Positions 8,954 through 17,858 of a DNA stretch of 64,000 bases are shown here, piece after piece (the first letter of the stretch is position 1; the number at the start of each line of letters is the position of its first letter). The DNA is taken from assembly GCF_003344765.1 (NCBI RefSeq), contig NZ_QPMH01000001.1, forward strand, positions 186,001 through 250,000, written 5' to 3'. The position numbers were made by a program, and so were the translations under genes. Source of the DNA: Ferruginivarius sediminum (GTDB taxonomy: Bacteria > Pseudomonadota > Alphaproteobacteria > Kiloniellales > Rhodovibrionaceae). The notes below the pieces were generated by a model, which saw only the letters and a program-made list of their open reading frames with translations, had not been told where the DNA came from and made no database searches.

Positions 8954-9847
8954 ATGGCGGAAATCGGCTTTATCGGCCTTGGCAACATGGGCGGCCCGAT
9001 GGCCGCGAACCTGGTGAAGGCCGGCCATGGTGTGAAGGGCTACGACATCGGCGCCGACGCGCTGAAAACGGCGGAGAAGAACGGCATCAAGGTCGTCGGC
9101 TCGGTCGAGGAGGCGGCCCAGGGCGTGGAGACCGTCATCACCATGCTGCCCGCGGGCGAGCATGTCCACGAGGTCTATACCGGCGAGGGCGGGGTGCTCT
9201 CCGTCACGCGCGAGGGCGCGCACCTGATCGACTGCTCCACCATCGATGTCGCCAGTGCCCGCGCCGTGCACGAGGCCGCGGAGGATGAGGGCCTGGAGAT
9301 GCTGGACGCACCTGTCTCCGGCGGCGTCGCGGGCGCCGAGGCGGGGCAGCTTACCTTCATGGTGGGCGGCTCGGAGGCGGCCTTCAACGCCGCCAAGCCG
9401 CTGTTCGACATCATGGGCAAGGCGGCGGTGCATGCCGGCCCGGCCGGGAACGGCCAAGTGGCCAAGGCCTGTAACAACATGATTCTCGGCATCTCCATGC
9501 TGGCCATATCCGAGGCGTTCACGCTCGCAGAGAAGCAGGGGCTCGACCCGCAAAAGCTGTTCGATATCTCCTCGCAGGCATCGGGCATGTGCTGGGCGAT
9601 GCTGAACCACAATCCGGTGCCGGGAATTGTGGAAACGGCGGCCTCGAACCGGGACTACAAGCCCGGTTTCGCCGCCGGAATGATGCTGAAGGATCTGCGC
9701 CTTGCGCAGGACGCCGCGCTGAACGCGGGCTGCGCCACGCCGATGGGAGCCGAGGCGGCTGCGCTTTACACCATCTTCTGCAACAGCGGCTACGCGGACA
9801 AGGATTACAGCGGCGTCTACAAGATGCTGCGCGGCGAGTGGTTTTGA
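8954..9847 (+). CDS. mmsB: 3-hydroxyisobutyrate dehydrogenase
   Basis: Oxidises 3-hydroxyisobutyrate to methylmalonate semialdehyde with NAD. The N-terminal Rossmann motif GFIGLGNMGGPMAANL is present, with DAPVSGGVAGAEAGQL as the substrate-binding loop. The catalytic Lys is in GNGQVAKACNNMILG, followed by the conserved C-terminal KDYSGVYKML. 297 residues, the usual length. GGGGAGG is the ribosome binding site. It forms a two-gene operon with the upstream hydrolase for successive steps of valine catabolism. Confidence 0.93.
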   Translation: MAEIGFIGLGNMGGPMAANLVKAGHGVKGYDIGADALKTAEKNGIKVVGSVEEAAQGVETVITMLPAGEHVHEVYTGEGGVLSVTREGAHLIDCSTIDVASARAVHEAAEDEGLEMLDAPVSGGVAGAEAGQLTFMVGGSEAAFNAAKPLFDIMGKAAVHAGPAGNGQVAKACNNMILGISMLAISEAFTLAEKQGLDPQKLFDISSQASGMCWAMLNHNPVPGIVETAASNRDYKPGFAAGMMLKDLRLAQDAALNAGCATPMGAEAAALYTIFCNSGYADKDYSGVYKMLRGEWF

Positions 9848-9993
9848 GCCGATCGCGCGCATAGTTTGCGACGAATTCCCGGCAAGTAACGCGGCGTTAA
9901 GGATGCATCTTTTATAACCGCGAGGGCGGCGCCGTTGGCGGGCGGCGCGACGGCTTATTGACCTTGTGGACGAAGAAGAAGGGGGGATGCCCC

Positions 9994-10467
9994 GTGAAAG
10001 GTTCCTACCTCGAAACGATCGCGCTGATCGAGCGTCTGCATCGGCAGTGCATGGAGGTGGTCAAGGCCGAACTCGACCGTCTCGGTGTTCGCGACCTTAA
10101 CGCCGTGCAGGCGATGATTCTGTTCAACCTGGGGGATTCCGAGCTGACCGTCGGCGAGCTGACGCAGCGCGGCTACTATCTGGGCTCGAACGTCTCCTAC
10201 AACGTCAAGAAGATGGTCGAGGCCGGCTACCTCAAGCAGGAGCGTTCGCCGCACGACAAGCGTGCCACGCATCTCAGTTGCTCGGACAAGGGCATGGAGA
10301 TCTGCAAGCAGCTCGACAAGCTGTTCGGTGTCCATGCCGAGGATCTGTCCGGCAACGGGATTGACCGGCAGGCCTTGTCCACGGCCAACGACTCCCTGCA
10401 TCGGCTGGAAGGCTACTGGGCGGCGGCGCGCATGGGAACGCGCTCTCCGTTCACCACAGCAGCCTGA
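9994..10467 (+). CDS. ldtR: MarR-family regulator, LdtR-like
   Basis: A winged-helix regulator of about 157 residues. The DNA-binding part covers NAVQAMILFNLGDSELTVGELTQRGYYLGSNVSYNVKKMVEAGYLKQERSPHDKR, with the MarR wing at SPHDKRATHLSCSDKG. The motif RGYYLGSNVSYNVKKMVE closely recalls LdtR of Rhizobiales and Liberibacter, which controls an L,D-transpeptidase and osmotic stress genes. The GTG start is supported by the AAGGGGGG upstream; an earlier TTG is less likely. Its 3' end overlaps the convergent lrgB gene by 17 bases. Its target genes are not apparent in this window. Confidence 0.85.
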   Translation: MKGSYLETIALIERLHRQCMEVVKAELDRLGVRDLNAVQAMILFNLGDSELTVGELTQRGYYLGSNVSYNVKKMVEAGYLKQERSPHDKRATHLSCSDKGMEICKQLDKLFGVHAEDLSGNGIDRQALSTANDSLHRLEGYWAAARMGTRSPFTTAA

Positions 10468-11170
10468 TCAGCAGAGGCAGTAGCACGGCCGTTGCCACGG
10501 CGTTGAGGCCCATCGCCAGACTGGCAAAGGCACCGGCAACTTCGCTGAGCTGCAATGCCCGGGCGGTGCCGATGCCGTGGGCGGCCACGCCGATCGCAAA
10601 TCCCCGCGCGCGCCAGTCGCGGATGCGCAGCGCGTCGAGGGTCCAGGTCGTCAGCACCGCGCCCAGGATTCCGGTCAGGATGACGAATACGGCCGTGAGC
10701 GACGGCAGGCCGCCGATCTGCTCGGAAATGCCCATGGCGATGGGCGTGGTCACCGATTTCGGCGCCAGCGAGGCCAGGGTGCGCTCGGTGGCACCCAGAA
10801 GCCATGCGATGCCGACCGCCGTGGACGCGGCCGTCACCGTGCCCGCGACCAGCGCGACCGTCAGCGGCAGCGCCGCCCGGCGCATGTGCTTCAGGTTGTT
10901 GTAAAGCGGCACGGCCAGCGCCACCGTCGCCGGTCCCAGCAGGAAATGCACGAACTGCGCGCCCTCGAAATAGGTTTCATAGCTCGTGCCGGTCAGCCAC
11001 AGCAGAGCGACCAGCGCCACGACCGCGAGCAGGACCGGGTTGGCGATGGGCGACATGCCGGCCTTGCGGTAGACCCATTGCCCGGCCTGATAGGCGACCA
11101 GCGTGACGGTCAGCCCCAGGAGCGGCTGCTCGGCCAGGTAGACCCAGATCTGACGAAGCTCGCCTTCCAT
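10451..11170 (-). CDS. lrgB: LrgB/CidB-family membrane protein
   Basis: 239 residues, almost entirely hydrophobic with about seven predicted membrane segments. The LrgB hallmarks are FLLGPATVALAVPLYNN, LAPKSVTTPIAMGISEQIGGLPSLTAV and GFAIGVAAHGIGTARAL. The family works with LrgA. It was first described as an antiholin-like system; relatives act as organic-acid carriers (pyruvate in Bacillus, glycolate/glycerate in the plastid protein PLGG1). It follows lrgA by 14 bases and closes an operon that begins with an enolase-superfamily dehydratase, which favours a transport role here. Confidence 0.93.
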   Translation of the reverse strand: MEGELRQIWVYLAEQPLLGLTVTLVAYQAGQWVYRKAGMSPIANPVLLAVVALVALLWLTGTSYETYFEGAQFVHFLLGPATVALAVPLYNNLKHMRRAALPLTVALVAGTVTAASTAVGIAWLLGATERTLASLAPKSVTTPIAMGISEQIGGLPSLTAVFVILTGILGAVLTTWTLDALRIRDWRARGFAIGVAAHGIGTARALQLSEVAGAFASLAMGLNAVATAVLLPLLIRLLW

Positions 11171-11184
11171 ATCCGGGTGTCCGC

Positions 11185-11562
11185 CTAGCCGTCCTTCCGG
11201 GCGGCCCCGAGTGGACGGTCCCCGGTCAGGTGCGAGAGTCCCACCATGACCAGCGCCGTGACCGCGATGGTGAGGACCGTACTAATGACGAGCGACGCGG
11301 TGATGGGCACCCACTCCTCGGCCACCAGGCCGAGATAGCTCATGACCCCCACGCCAGCAGGAACGAACAGAAGCGACAGGTGCTGCAGCAGGCCCTGCGC
11401 CGTTCGCTGCAGCTCATCGGGCACCCCGCCACGGAGGGCCAGCCCGGTGAACAGGATCAGCATCCCGATCACCGGCCCCGGCAACCCAAGCTCCAGCACC
11501 CGCGCCACAATCTCCCCCACAAGCTGACAGACCAGAAGAAGCGTTACAAAGCCGAGGTTCAT
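11185..11562 (-). CDS. lrgA: LrgA/CidA-family membrane protein
   Basis: 125 residues with four predicted hydrophobic helices. The conserved GLPGPVIGMLILFTGLALRG and LFVPAGVGVMSYLGL (FVPAGVG signature) identify the CidA/LrgA family. A strong GGAGGTGAC ribosome binding site precedes the ATG. The start overlaps the stop of the enolase-superfamily gene (ATGA), so translation is coupled to it. It is the partner of the LrgB protein just downstream. Confidence 0.93.
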   Translation of the reverse strand: MNLGFVTLLLVCQLVGEIVARVLELGLPGPVIGMLILFTGLALRGGVPDELQRTAQGLLQHLSLLFVPAGVGVMSYLGLVAEEWVPITASLVISTVLTIAVTALVMVGLSHLTGDRPLGAARKDG

Positions 11563-12671
11563 GTCACCTCCGTCGCCGCCAGGCGGTCCCCATCCAGTTC
11601 GATGCCGAGCCCCGGCGTTTCCGGCAGTTGCAGCCAGCCGTCGCTATCTACTTCGACCGGTGCGGTCAGCGGGAAGTCCCGGCGCTCGGGTGTCCACTCC
11701 GGCGGGTCGAACGGAAACTCAAGGTAGGGACAGCCGCCGACCCCCGCTGCCAGATGGGCGTTCGCCAGCAGGCCGATGCCGTTGCCCCAGGTGTGCGGTG
11801 ATATTTCCAGGCCCCGGTCGCGCGCGGCCTTGAAGGCGCGCGACAGGCCGCCGATGCCGCTGCAGACGACGGCGTCCGGCTGCAGCACGTCGAGACAGCC
11901 ACGGTCGGTCAACTGATGGACGTCGTGAATCTCCCGCGCCATCTCTCCGCCCGCGATGCGCAGGTCCACGGAGTCGCGTAGCCGCGCCATGCCATCGAAG
12001 TCCCCACGGTGCAATGGCTCCTCCAGCCAGAAGACGTCGAGGTCTTCAAGCTCGCGCGCGCAGGCCAGTGCCTCCTTCAGCGTCCAGGGTTCGGCCGTAT
12101 CCCAGGGCATCCGCCAAGCCTGATTGCAGTCCACCATGATATCGATGGCGTCGCCCAGCGCGTCGCGTACCGCCTCGACCATCTTCAGGTCCTCGCGCCA
12201 GTGCGGTCGATGGAAGCGCAGCTTCAGGGCCGGGTACCCCGCCCCCTTGATCGCGGCGGCGGTGGCGACAGTGTCCATCTTCCCGCGCAAGACGCCGGTG
12301 GAGGCATAGCAGCGCAGCCGGCCGCCCGTCGCGCCGCCGAGAAGGCGCCAAACCGGCTGTTCGGAGACCTTGCCGAAGAGGTCCCACAACGCGACCTCGA
12401 ACGGCCAGCACCGGCCGTAGTGGAACGACAGGTTGTCGATGACGCGGGCATGGCGCTCCAGGTCGCGCGGATCGCGGCCGATGAAAAGCTCCTCGTGCCC
12501 GGCAAAACCCGGCATGGTATCGCCGCTGCCGACACCTGTCAGACCCTCGTCCGTCTCGATCCGCACGATATCGGTTTCGAAGGCATGACGCGGCCGGCTG
12601 TCCCAGGCCGGCGGGAAGGGCGGATCGAGGCGCAGGCGATGCCGGCTGTGCCGTATGCCGGTTATCTTCAT
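11559..12671 (-). CDS. Enolase-superfamily enzyme (mandelate racemase/muconate lactonizing group)
   Basis: 370 residues with a capping domain followed by a modified TIM barrel. The metal ligands are apparent as Asp in IMVDCNQAW, Glu in VFWLEEPL and Glu in RIAGGEMA. The second-strand base motif is LKLRF (Lys-x-Arg rather than the usual Lys-x-Lys). The general base His sits in ISPHTWGNG, typical of acid-sugar dehydratases. The likely reaction is dehydration of an aldonate or related acid, but the substrate cannot be read from the sequence. It is the first gene of an operon with lrgA and lrgB. It is divergent from an iron-type alcohol dehydrogenase, with a palindrome in the gap. Confidence 0.88.
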   Translation of the reverse strand: MKITGIRHSRHRLRLDPPFPPAWDSRPRHAFETDIVRIETDEGLTGVGSGDTMPGFAGHEELFIGRDPRDLERHARVIDNLSFHYGRCWPFEVALWDLFGKVSEQPVWRLLGGATGGRLRCYASTGVLRGKMDTVATAAAIKGAGYPALKLRFHRPHWREDLKMVEAVRDALGDAIDIMVDCNQAWRMPWDTAEPWTLKEALACARELEDLDVFWLEEPLHRGDFDGMARLRDSVDLRIAGGEMAREIHDVHQLTDRGCLDVLQPDAVVCSGIGGLSRAFKAARDRGLEISPHTWGNGIGLLANAHLAAGVGGCPYLEFPFDPPEWTPERRDFPLTAPVEVDSDGWLQLPETPGLGIELDGDRLAATEVT

Positions 12672-12736
12672 CGGCTAAATCTCCCAGAGGAATGGCGTCG
12701 CGGACTTTGTGCGCGGTTCGAGCGATCGTCAACGAC

Positions 12737-12758
12737 GAGACGGGAGACAACCCGTCTC
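12737..12758. promoter_or_regulatory. Inverted repeat in divergent promoter region (candidate operator)
   Basis: GAGACGGG, a six-base spacer (AGACAA) and CCCGTCTC form a perfect 8+8 inverted repeat. It lies midway between the divergent enolase-superfamily and alcohol dehydrogenase starts, next to an AT-rich stretch that would suit a promoter. This is the arrangement expected of a dimeric regulator site. No regulator gene is adjacent, and the repeat could instead fold as an RNA hairpin in a leader. Confidence 0.4.
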
Positions 12759-12802
12759 ACTTTTGTTATAAATCTTAACAGAAGTCAGGCGGGGCGGCGC
12801 AG

Positions 12803-14014
12803 ATGACGAACAGGGACACATATACAAATTCAAATATAGAAACCAGCGGCGGCAACGAAGGCACCCTTGTCGCTTATGGCAGAGGGCGCGCGACACGGCT
12901 GGCGACGGACGTCGCCGGCCTGAGCGGGGAAGGCTCGCGAGTCATACTGATTGCCGATCCGGAGATCGCGCAGGCGGACTTGTTGCAGGGGGTCTCCATT
13001 AACCTTGCGGCCAGCGGCTGCGAGGTCTGGCTGAATACCTCCATTGCCGGTGAGCCCAAGGCAAAGGATGTCGACACGGCGATAGAGCAGGCGCGCGATC
13101 ATCGCGCCGATATCGTCGTCGCCGTCGGCGGCGGATCGGTGATCGACGTGGCCAAGCTGGTCGGCGCGCTGGCGGTCGACGGGCAGGGGGTCGGCGCTTA
13201 CGGCCTGGGGGCGAAGGCGTTCCCCGACCGCCGCTTGCCGGTCATCGCCGTCCCGACGACGGCGGGCACCGGCGCCGAGGTGACACGCACCTCCATCTTT
13301 GCCGCGCCCGACGGGACCAAGCTGTGGGCCTGGGGCGAGGGGCTGCACCCGGAGGTCGCGGTTCTCGACCCTGAACTGACGGTGACGCTGCCCCGCGGTC
13401 TGACGGTGGCGACCGGCGTCGACGCCCTCGTACATGCGGTTGAGGCGACGACCAACCGGACCTTCCTGCCGGGAATCGACCTGCCGGCGATGCAGGCAAT
13501 CGGCCTGGTGCGCCGTTATCTGCCGCGCGCGGTGGCGCAGCCGGACGACCTGGAGGCGCGCGGCGCCATGCTGCGCGCGGCTTGCTTAGCGGGCAGGGCG
13601 ATCGACCGGGCCGGAACGGGCGTCGCGCACGCCCTGGGCCACGCCCTGGGCTCGCTGGCGGGCGTGCCGCACGGACGGGCGGTCGCACTGGGCCTCGACG
13701 CGGCGTTGAGCTGGAATGCCGAGGCGGCACCGGATCGCCACGCGGCTGTGGCGGACGCCTTTGGGCTTCAGGTGGATCCCACGGCAAGCGACGAGGCGCT
13801 AGCGGACGAGCTTGCGGCGGTCTTCAACCGCTTCCTGCGTGAACTGGAGCTGCCGGTCTCGCTGGCGGGCGACGGACTGGCCGAGAAGGACGCCGAGCGT
13901 GTCGCCGAAGCGACCTTGCGGCCGGAGAATGCGCCGATGCTACAGGCCAACTGCCGGCATGTCGGCGAGGCGGAGGCGCTGTCGCTGTCGCGCGCACTGC
14001 TGACCGCGGACTAA
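12803..14014 (+). CDS. Iron-containing alcohol dehydrogenase family protein
   Basis: 403 residues. The NAD-binding motif VGGGSVIDVAKL and the PTTAGTGAEVTRTSIF loop are clear. Metal ligands are expected in GVDALVHAVEA and in the His-rich GVAHALGHALGSLAGVPHGRAVALG. The family covers butanol, lactaldehyde, 4-hydroxybutyrate and maleylacetate reductases, and I cannot decide between them. It is divergent from the dehydratase-lrgAB operon and may act on a product or precursor of that pathway. It is convergent with the nuclease-like gene, with only three bases between stops. Confidence 0.87.
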   Translation: MTNRDTYTNSNIETSGGNEGTLVAYGRGRATRLATDVAGLSGEGSRVILIADPEIAQADLLQGVSINLAASGCEVWLNTSIAGEPKAKDVDTAIEQARDHRADIVVAVGGGSVIDVAKLVGALAVDGQGVGAYGLGAKAFPDRRLPVIAVPTTAGTGAEVTRTSIFAAPDGTKLWAWGEGLHPEVAVLDPELTVTLPRGLTVATGVDALVHAVEATTNRTFLPGIDLPAMQAIGLVRRYLPRAVAQPDDLEARGAMLRAACLAGRAIDRAGTGVAHALGHALGSLAGVPHGRAVALGLDAALSWNAEAAPDRHAAVADAFGLQVDPTASDEALADELAAVFNRFLRELELPVSLAGDGLAEKDAERVAEATLRPENAPMLQANCRHVGEAEALSLSRALLTAD

Positions 14015-14017
14015 CCG

Positions 14018-14587
14018 TCAGCGAACGCTTTCCACCTGGAATCCCCAGATGCCGAAGCCGCGCGTCCGCGCGATCCGCTCCAGCGTGTGGTACTCGAACG
14101 GGGCATAGGGTGCGGCCACGGCCCAGCCCTCGCGCAGCAGATAGGCCGCCAGATCCTCGCCCGGATCGAATTTCGTCATCCCCTCGCGGCAGATCGCCAG
14201 CGGCATGCCGTCGCGGTCGCGCCCCTGGATCTCGCAGGTGACGAAGCGCTGGATGCGCTGCTCCAGCGCGATGGCCGCGCGCGTTCCGCACCGGGGCGGG
14301 TTGAAAAGCGTGAGGCACTCCTGCCCGCTGTCGGGAATGAATATACCCCAGAGCCGCACGTGCCGCCCGGCGACCTTCAGCGTGGCATCCGGCTGCACCA
14401 AGGCGTAGCTGCGGAACTCCGACGCGGCGGGCGCGGCCGATCCCAGTATCAGGGCGAACGTGCCCAGGACGGCCGCAAAGCGCCGGAGCGGCAGGCCATG
14501 CCTCGACCGCCGAAGCTCAGGAGAAAGCCTGAAGCCCCGTTTGTGCGCGCCCGAGGATGAGGGCGTGGACGTCGTGCGTGCCCTCAT
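14018..14587 (-). CDS. Staphylococcal-nuclease-like (thermonuclease family) exported protein, active site apparently incomplete
   Basis: 189 residues from the only available ATG, but the first 30 or so residues overlap the end of the glutaryl-CoA dehydrogenase gene and look non-conserved. A hydrophobic signal-like segment ([20 protein letters not shown]) precedes an OB-fold of the SNase type with [29 protein letters not shown] and [14 protein letters not shown]. In active thermonucleases the motif after the middle strand is YGR-x-x-A; here it reads DGMPLA, so the catalytic Arg is replaced. The usual Glu position is also unclear. It may bind rather than cut nucleic acid. The start is uncertain. 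Confidence 0.72.
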   Translation of the reverse strand: MRARTTSTPSSSGAHKRGFRLSPELRRSRHGLPLRRFAAVLGTFALILGSAAPAASEFRSYALVQPDATLKVAGRHVRLWGIFIPDSGQECLTLFNPPRCGTRAAIALEQRIQRFVTCEIQGRDRDGMPLAICREGMTKFDPGEDLAAYLLREGWAVAAPYAPFEYHTLERIARTRGFGIWGFQVESVR

Positions 14588-15749
14588 AGGTGTTCACCGC
14601 CTCCAGGTTCATGACGTGGCGGATGACGTGGTACTCGTCTGCGATCCCGTTCCCGCCGTGCATGTCGCGCGCGGTCCGGGCGATGTCCAGCGCCTTGCCG
14701 CAGGAATTGCGCTTGCACAGGGAGATCATCTCCGGCGCGGCCCGGCCTTCGTCCATCAGCCGGCCGAGGCGCAGCACAGCCTGCAAGCCAATGGTGATCT
14801 CGGTCTGCATGTCGGCCAGCTTCTTCTGGATAAGCTGGGTCTGGGCCAGCGGCTTGCCGAACTGCTTGCGTTCCAGAGTGTAGCCGCGCGCCGCGTGCCA
14901 GCAGAATTCGGCCGCGCCCAGGGCACCCCACGATATGCCGAAGCGTGCCCGGTTCAGGCAGCCGAACGGCCCCTTCAGGCCCTCCACGTTGGGCAGCAGG
15001 TTCTCTTCCGGAACGAAGACCTCGTCCATCACGACCTCGCCGGTTGGCCAGGCACGCAGGCTGAACTTGCCCTCGATCGCGGGCGTTGACAGCCCTTTCA
15101 TGCCCTTTTCCAGGATGAAACCACGGATCTTGCCGTCGTGCGCGTCGCTCTTGGCCCAGACGACGATGACGTCGGCCAGCGGCGAGGAGGTGATCCACAT
15201 CTTCGCGCCTGAGAGACTGTAACCGCCGTCGACCTTCTTCGCCCGCGTCTTCATGCTGCCGGGATCGGAGCCCGCGTCGGGTTCGGTCAGGCCGAAGCTG
15301 CCGACCCATTCGCCGGCAGCCAGCTTGGGAAGGTATTTCCGCCGCTGCTCTTCGGTGCCGTAGGTCAGGATCGGGTACATCACAAGTGAGGACTGCACGC
15401 TCATCGCCGAGCGGTACGCGGAATCGACGCGTTCCACCTCGCGGGCGATCAGGCCATAAGACACATAGTTGGCGCCCGCGCCGCCATACTCGGTGGGCAC
15501 GGTAGCGCCGAGCAGGCCAAGCTCGCCCATCTCGTTCATCATCGCGCGGTCATGCGTCTCGTGCCGGTTGCCCTCCAGCACGCGCGGCAGCAGCTTCTCC
15601 TGGCAATAGGCGCGTGCCGTGTCGCGGATCATACGCTCATCCTCGTCGAGCTGCTCGTCCAGCAGCAGCGGGTCGTCCCACTGGAACTGCGGCTTGGACT
15701 GGGCGGGCGCGCCGCCTTCGGTCTTGCGGGCCGGCTCGGCTGGGGTCAT
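14517..15749 (-). CDS. gcdH: Glutaryl-CoA dehydrogenase
   Basis: An FAD acyl-CoA dehydrogenase of about 410 residues acting on glutaryl-CoA in lysine, tryptophan and benzoyl-CoA breakdown. The motifs are [36 protein letters not shown], and the catalytic Glu in [20 protein letters not shown], the exact form seen in glutaryl-CoA dehydrogenases. It retains [19 protein letters not shown], also characteristic of this branch. The ATG giving MTPAEPARK was chosen over an upstream alternative that adds 29 unrelated residues. No electron-transfer flavoprotein or CoA-transferase gene is nearby. Confidence 0.93.
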   Translation of the reverse strand: MTPAEPARKTEGGAPAQSKPQFQWDDPLLLDEQLDEDERMIRDTARAYCQEKLLPRVLEGNRHETHDRAMMNEMGELGLLGATVPTEYGGAGANYVSYGLIAREVERVDSAYRSAMSVQSSLVMYPILTYGTEEQRRKYLPKLAAGEWVGSFGLTEPDAGSDPGSMKTRAKKVDGGYSLSGAKMWITSSPLADVIVVWAKSDAHDGKIRGFILEKGMKGLSTPAIEGKFSLRAWPTGEVVMDEVFVPEENLLPNVEGLKGPFGCLNRARFGISWGALGAAEFCWHAARGYTLERKQFGKPLAQTQLIQKKLADMQTEITIGLQAVLRLGRLMDEGRAAPEMISLCKRNSCGKALDIARTARDMHGGNGIADEYHVIRHVMNLEAVNTYEGTHDVHALILGRAQTGLQAFS

Positions 15750-15888
15750 GGCGATCCTCGGTTGATTGCTGGGACATTGGCTGATGGTTGCCGCTATCTT
15801 AACGTTGCAGCGCGGCAATGAAAGGGGCAGGCGCATGGTGGCCGCGTGCGCGCTGCGTTATGATGACGCCGTTCGATCGGGTGAGGGC

Positions 15889-16107
15889 ATGCGCGAAGAC
15901 AGGGTTATCATCGAATTTCTGCCCCAAGGCAGGTTCGTCAAGGTTTCGGCGATGGATCCGCAGACATTGACGGAAGTCACCATCGTTGGGGATGCGGCGC
16001 GTGGGGAGGAACAATTAAAACGTGCAGCCCTCAACAAGCTGCGCTATGTGCTGGAGCGCGACGGCGGCGGTCGCGGTCCGGCACGGGGTTCGGGAGGCGG
16101 GAAATAA
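15889..16107 (+). CDS. Small conserved protein (DUF6898-like)
   Basis: About 72 residues from the ATG giving MREDRVIIEFLPQG. The compact segment VIIEFLPQGRFVKVSAMDPQ, followed by EVTIVG and LKRAALNKLRYVLER, matches a small protein I recall next to branched-chain amino acid transporter genes in Rhodospirillales. Function is unknown. The C-terminus is a Gly/Arg-rich tail. The frame extends upstream, but those codons look non-coding. It precedes livG by about 125 bases on the same strand. Confidence 0.65.
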   Translation: MREDRVIIEFLPQGRFVKVSAMDPQTLTEVTIVGDAARGEEQLKRAALNKLRYVLERDGGGRGPARGSGGGK

Positions 16108-16231
16108 AGTTTCGCCTCTTGCTCCCATTGTCGTGGTCGTCTATAGGTCCGCACGCATTGCAAAACGGCCATGCAATGACAGCGCGACAGGACCGGGCAC
16201 AAGGTCGGGCAGCGCGGGGAACAGGGGCGCG

Positions 16232-17014
16232 ATGATTGAGGTTCGCGACATCGTCAAGCGGTTCGGTGGGCTGGTCGCGGTCGACCACTGCTCGCTGGAG
16301 GTCGGCAACGGCACCATCACGGGCCTGATCGGTCCGAACGGGGCCGGTAAGTCGACGCTGTTCAACACCATCGCCGGCTTCATCAAGCCGGATGGCGGGC
16401 AGATCCTGCTTGACGGGGAGGATGTGACCGGCCTTTCGCCGCACAAGCTGTTCGAGAAGGGGCTGGTCCGCACCTTTCAGATTCCGCATGAACTGACGCG
16501 GATGACGGTGCTGGAAAACCTTATGATCGTTCCCGCCAATCAGTCGGGCGAGAACCTGTTCAACGCCTGGCTGCGCCCCGGCAAGGCGAAGGCCGACGAA
16601 CTCGCGGTGCGCCGGCGGGCGAATGAGGTGCTGGAGATGCTGCAGCTCACGCACCTCCGGCACGAGCTGGCTGGGAACCTCTCCGGCGGACAGAAGAAAC
16701 TGCTGGAGATCGGCCGCACGATGATGACGGAGCCACGGGTTGTCCTTCTGGACGAGCCGGGCGCCGGGGTGAACCGCACGCTGCTCGGCAAGCTGTCCGA
16801 AGTCATCCAGACGCTGAACCGCGAGCGTGGCTATACCTTCTGCATCATCGAGCACGACATGGACCTGATCGCACAGCTCTGCGACCCAGTAATCTGCATG
16901 GCGCAGGGCAAGGTACTGGCGCAGGGAAGCATGGACGAGATCCGCCGGAACGAGGCGGTTCTGGAGGCTTACTTCGGCGGCGGCGCGGCGACGGCGGCCG
17001 ATGCGACGGCCTAG
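16232..17014 (+). CDS. livG: Branched-chain amino acid ABC transporter ATP-binding protein LivG
   Basis: 260 residues. Walker A is GPNGAGKST, with the Q-loop at RTFQIPHEL, the signature LSGGQKK, Walker B VVLLDEP, and the H-loop in CIIEHDMDLI. The insertion typical of LivG between Q-loop and signature (about 40 residues) is present. It energises uptake of Leu/Ile/Val or other amphipathic amino acids together with LivF and the two permeases encoded next. In place of the common DEPxAGLN, it reads DEPGAGVNRT. Confidence 0.94.
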   Translation: MIEVRDIVKRFGGLVAVDHCSLEVGNGTITGLIGPNGAGKSTLFNTIAGFIKPDGGQILLDGEDVTGLSPHKLFEKGLVRTFQIPHELTRMTVLENLMIVPANQSGENLFNAWLRPGKAKADELAVRRRANEVLEMLQLTHLRHELAGNLSGGQKKLLEIGRTMMTEPRVVLLDEPGAGVNRTLLGKLSEVIQTLNRERGYTFCIIEHDMDLIAQLCDPVICMAQGKVLAQGSMDEIRRNEAVLEAYFGGGAATAADATA

Positions 17015-17131
17015 CGGTCCGATGGGGGTTGCTAGCTTCAGGTCACGGGGGCGTGCGACCGACAAGAATGAAAAGTCGGTGGCCCGGCGGCGTGCAGACA
17101 TCGGGGCTACGATGGGGTGCAGGGGAGCGGA

Positions 17132-17836
17132 ATGAGCCTGCTGACGGTCGAGAACATCCGCGCCGGCTACGGCGACGTGGATATCCTCAACGGTGTCCAG
17201 ATGAGAGTCGATCGAGGCGAGATCGTCGTCATCATCGGTCCGAACGGCGCCGGCAAGTCGACGGTGATGAAAACCATCTTCGGTCTCGTGAAGGTCCGCG
17301 AGGGCCGCATCGTCTTCGAGGACAAGGAGATCACGAATCTGCGGCCCGATCAGGTGGTGCGCGCCGGCCTTTGCTACGTTCCGCAGGAAAAGAATGTGTT
17401 CCCGACGCTTACCGTCGAGGAAAACCTCGAGATGGGCGCGTTCATCCGCAACGACGACTTCTCGAAGGAGCTGCAGAAGGTCTATGAGCTGTTCCCCGCG
17501 ATGTACGAGAAGCGCCGCCAGCCGGCAGGCGCCTTGTCGGGCGGGCAGCGCCAGATGGTGGCGATGGGCCGCGCGCTGATGCTGGACCCGCGGCTGATCC
17601 TGCTGGATGAGCCGACGGCGGGCCTCGCTCCCGCGATCGTCGACCTGATGTTCGATAATATCCAGAAAATCAACGGCCTGGGGGTCAGCATTCTAATGGT
17701 GGAACAAAACGCCAAGCAGGCCTTGGCGATGTCGCACCGTGGCTACGTGCTGGCCACCGGCCGCAATCGCTTCGAGGACACCGGGCGCAATCTTCTGGCC
17801 AACCGCGAGGTGGCCGAGATGTTCCTCGGCGGCTGA
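17132..17836 (+). CDS. livF: Branched-chain amino acid ABC transporter ATP-binding protein LivF
   Basis: About 234 residues. Walker A GPNGAGKST, LSGGQRQ signature, Walker B LILLDEPTAGLAP and H-loop SILMVEQNAKQAL. The last is the LivF form, in which Gln replaces the usual His after Glu (VEQN). The start at MSLLTVENIRAGYG has AGGGGAG upstream. It follows livG by about 117 bases and is closely followed by livH, consistent with one operon. Confidence 0.94.
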   Translation: MSLLTVENIRAGYGDVDILNGVQMRVDRGEIVVIIGPNGAGKSTVMKTIFGLVKVREGRIVFEDKEITNLRPDQVVRAGLCYVPQEKNVFPTLTVEENLEMGAFIRNDDFSKELQKVYELFPAMYEKRRQPAGALSGGQRQMVAMGRALMLDPRLILLDEPTAGLAPAIVDLMFDNIQKINGLGVSILMVEQNAKQALAMSHRGYVLATGRNRFEDTGRNLLANREVAEMFLGG

Positions 17837-17858
17837 AGAGCTTGGGTGGGACACGGCA

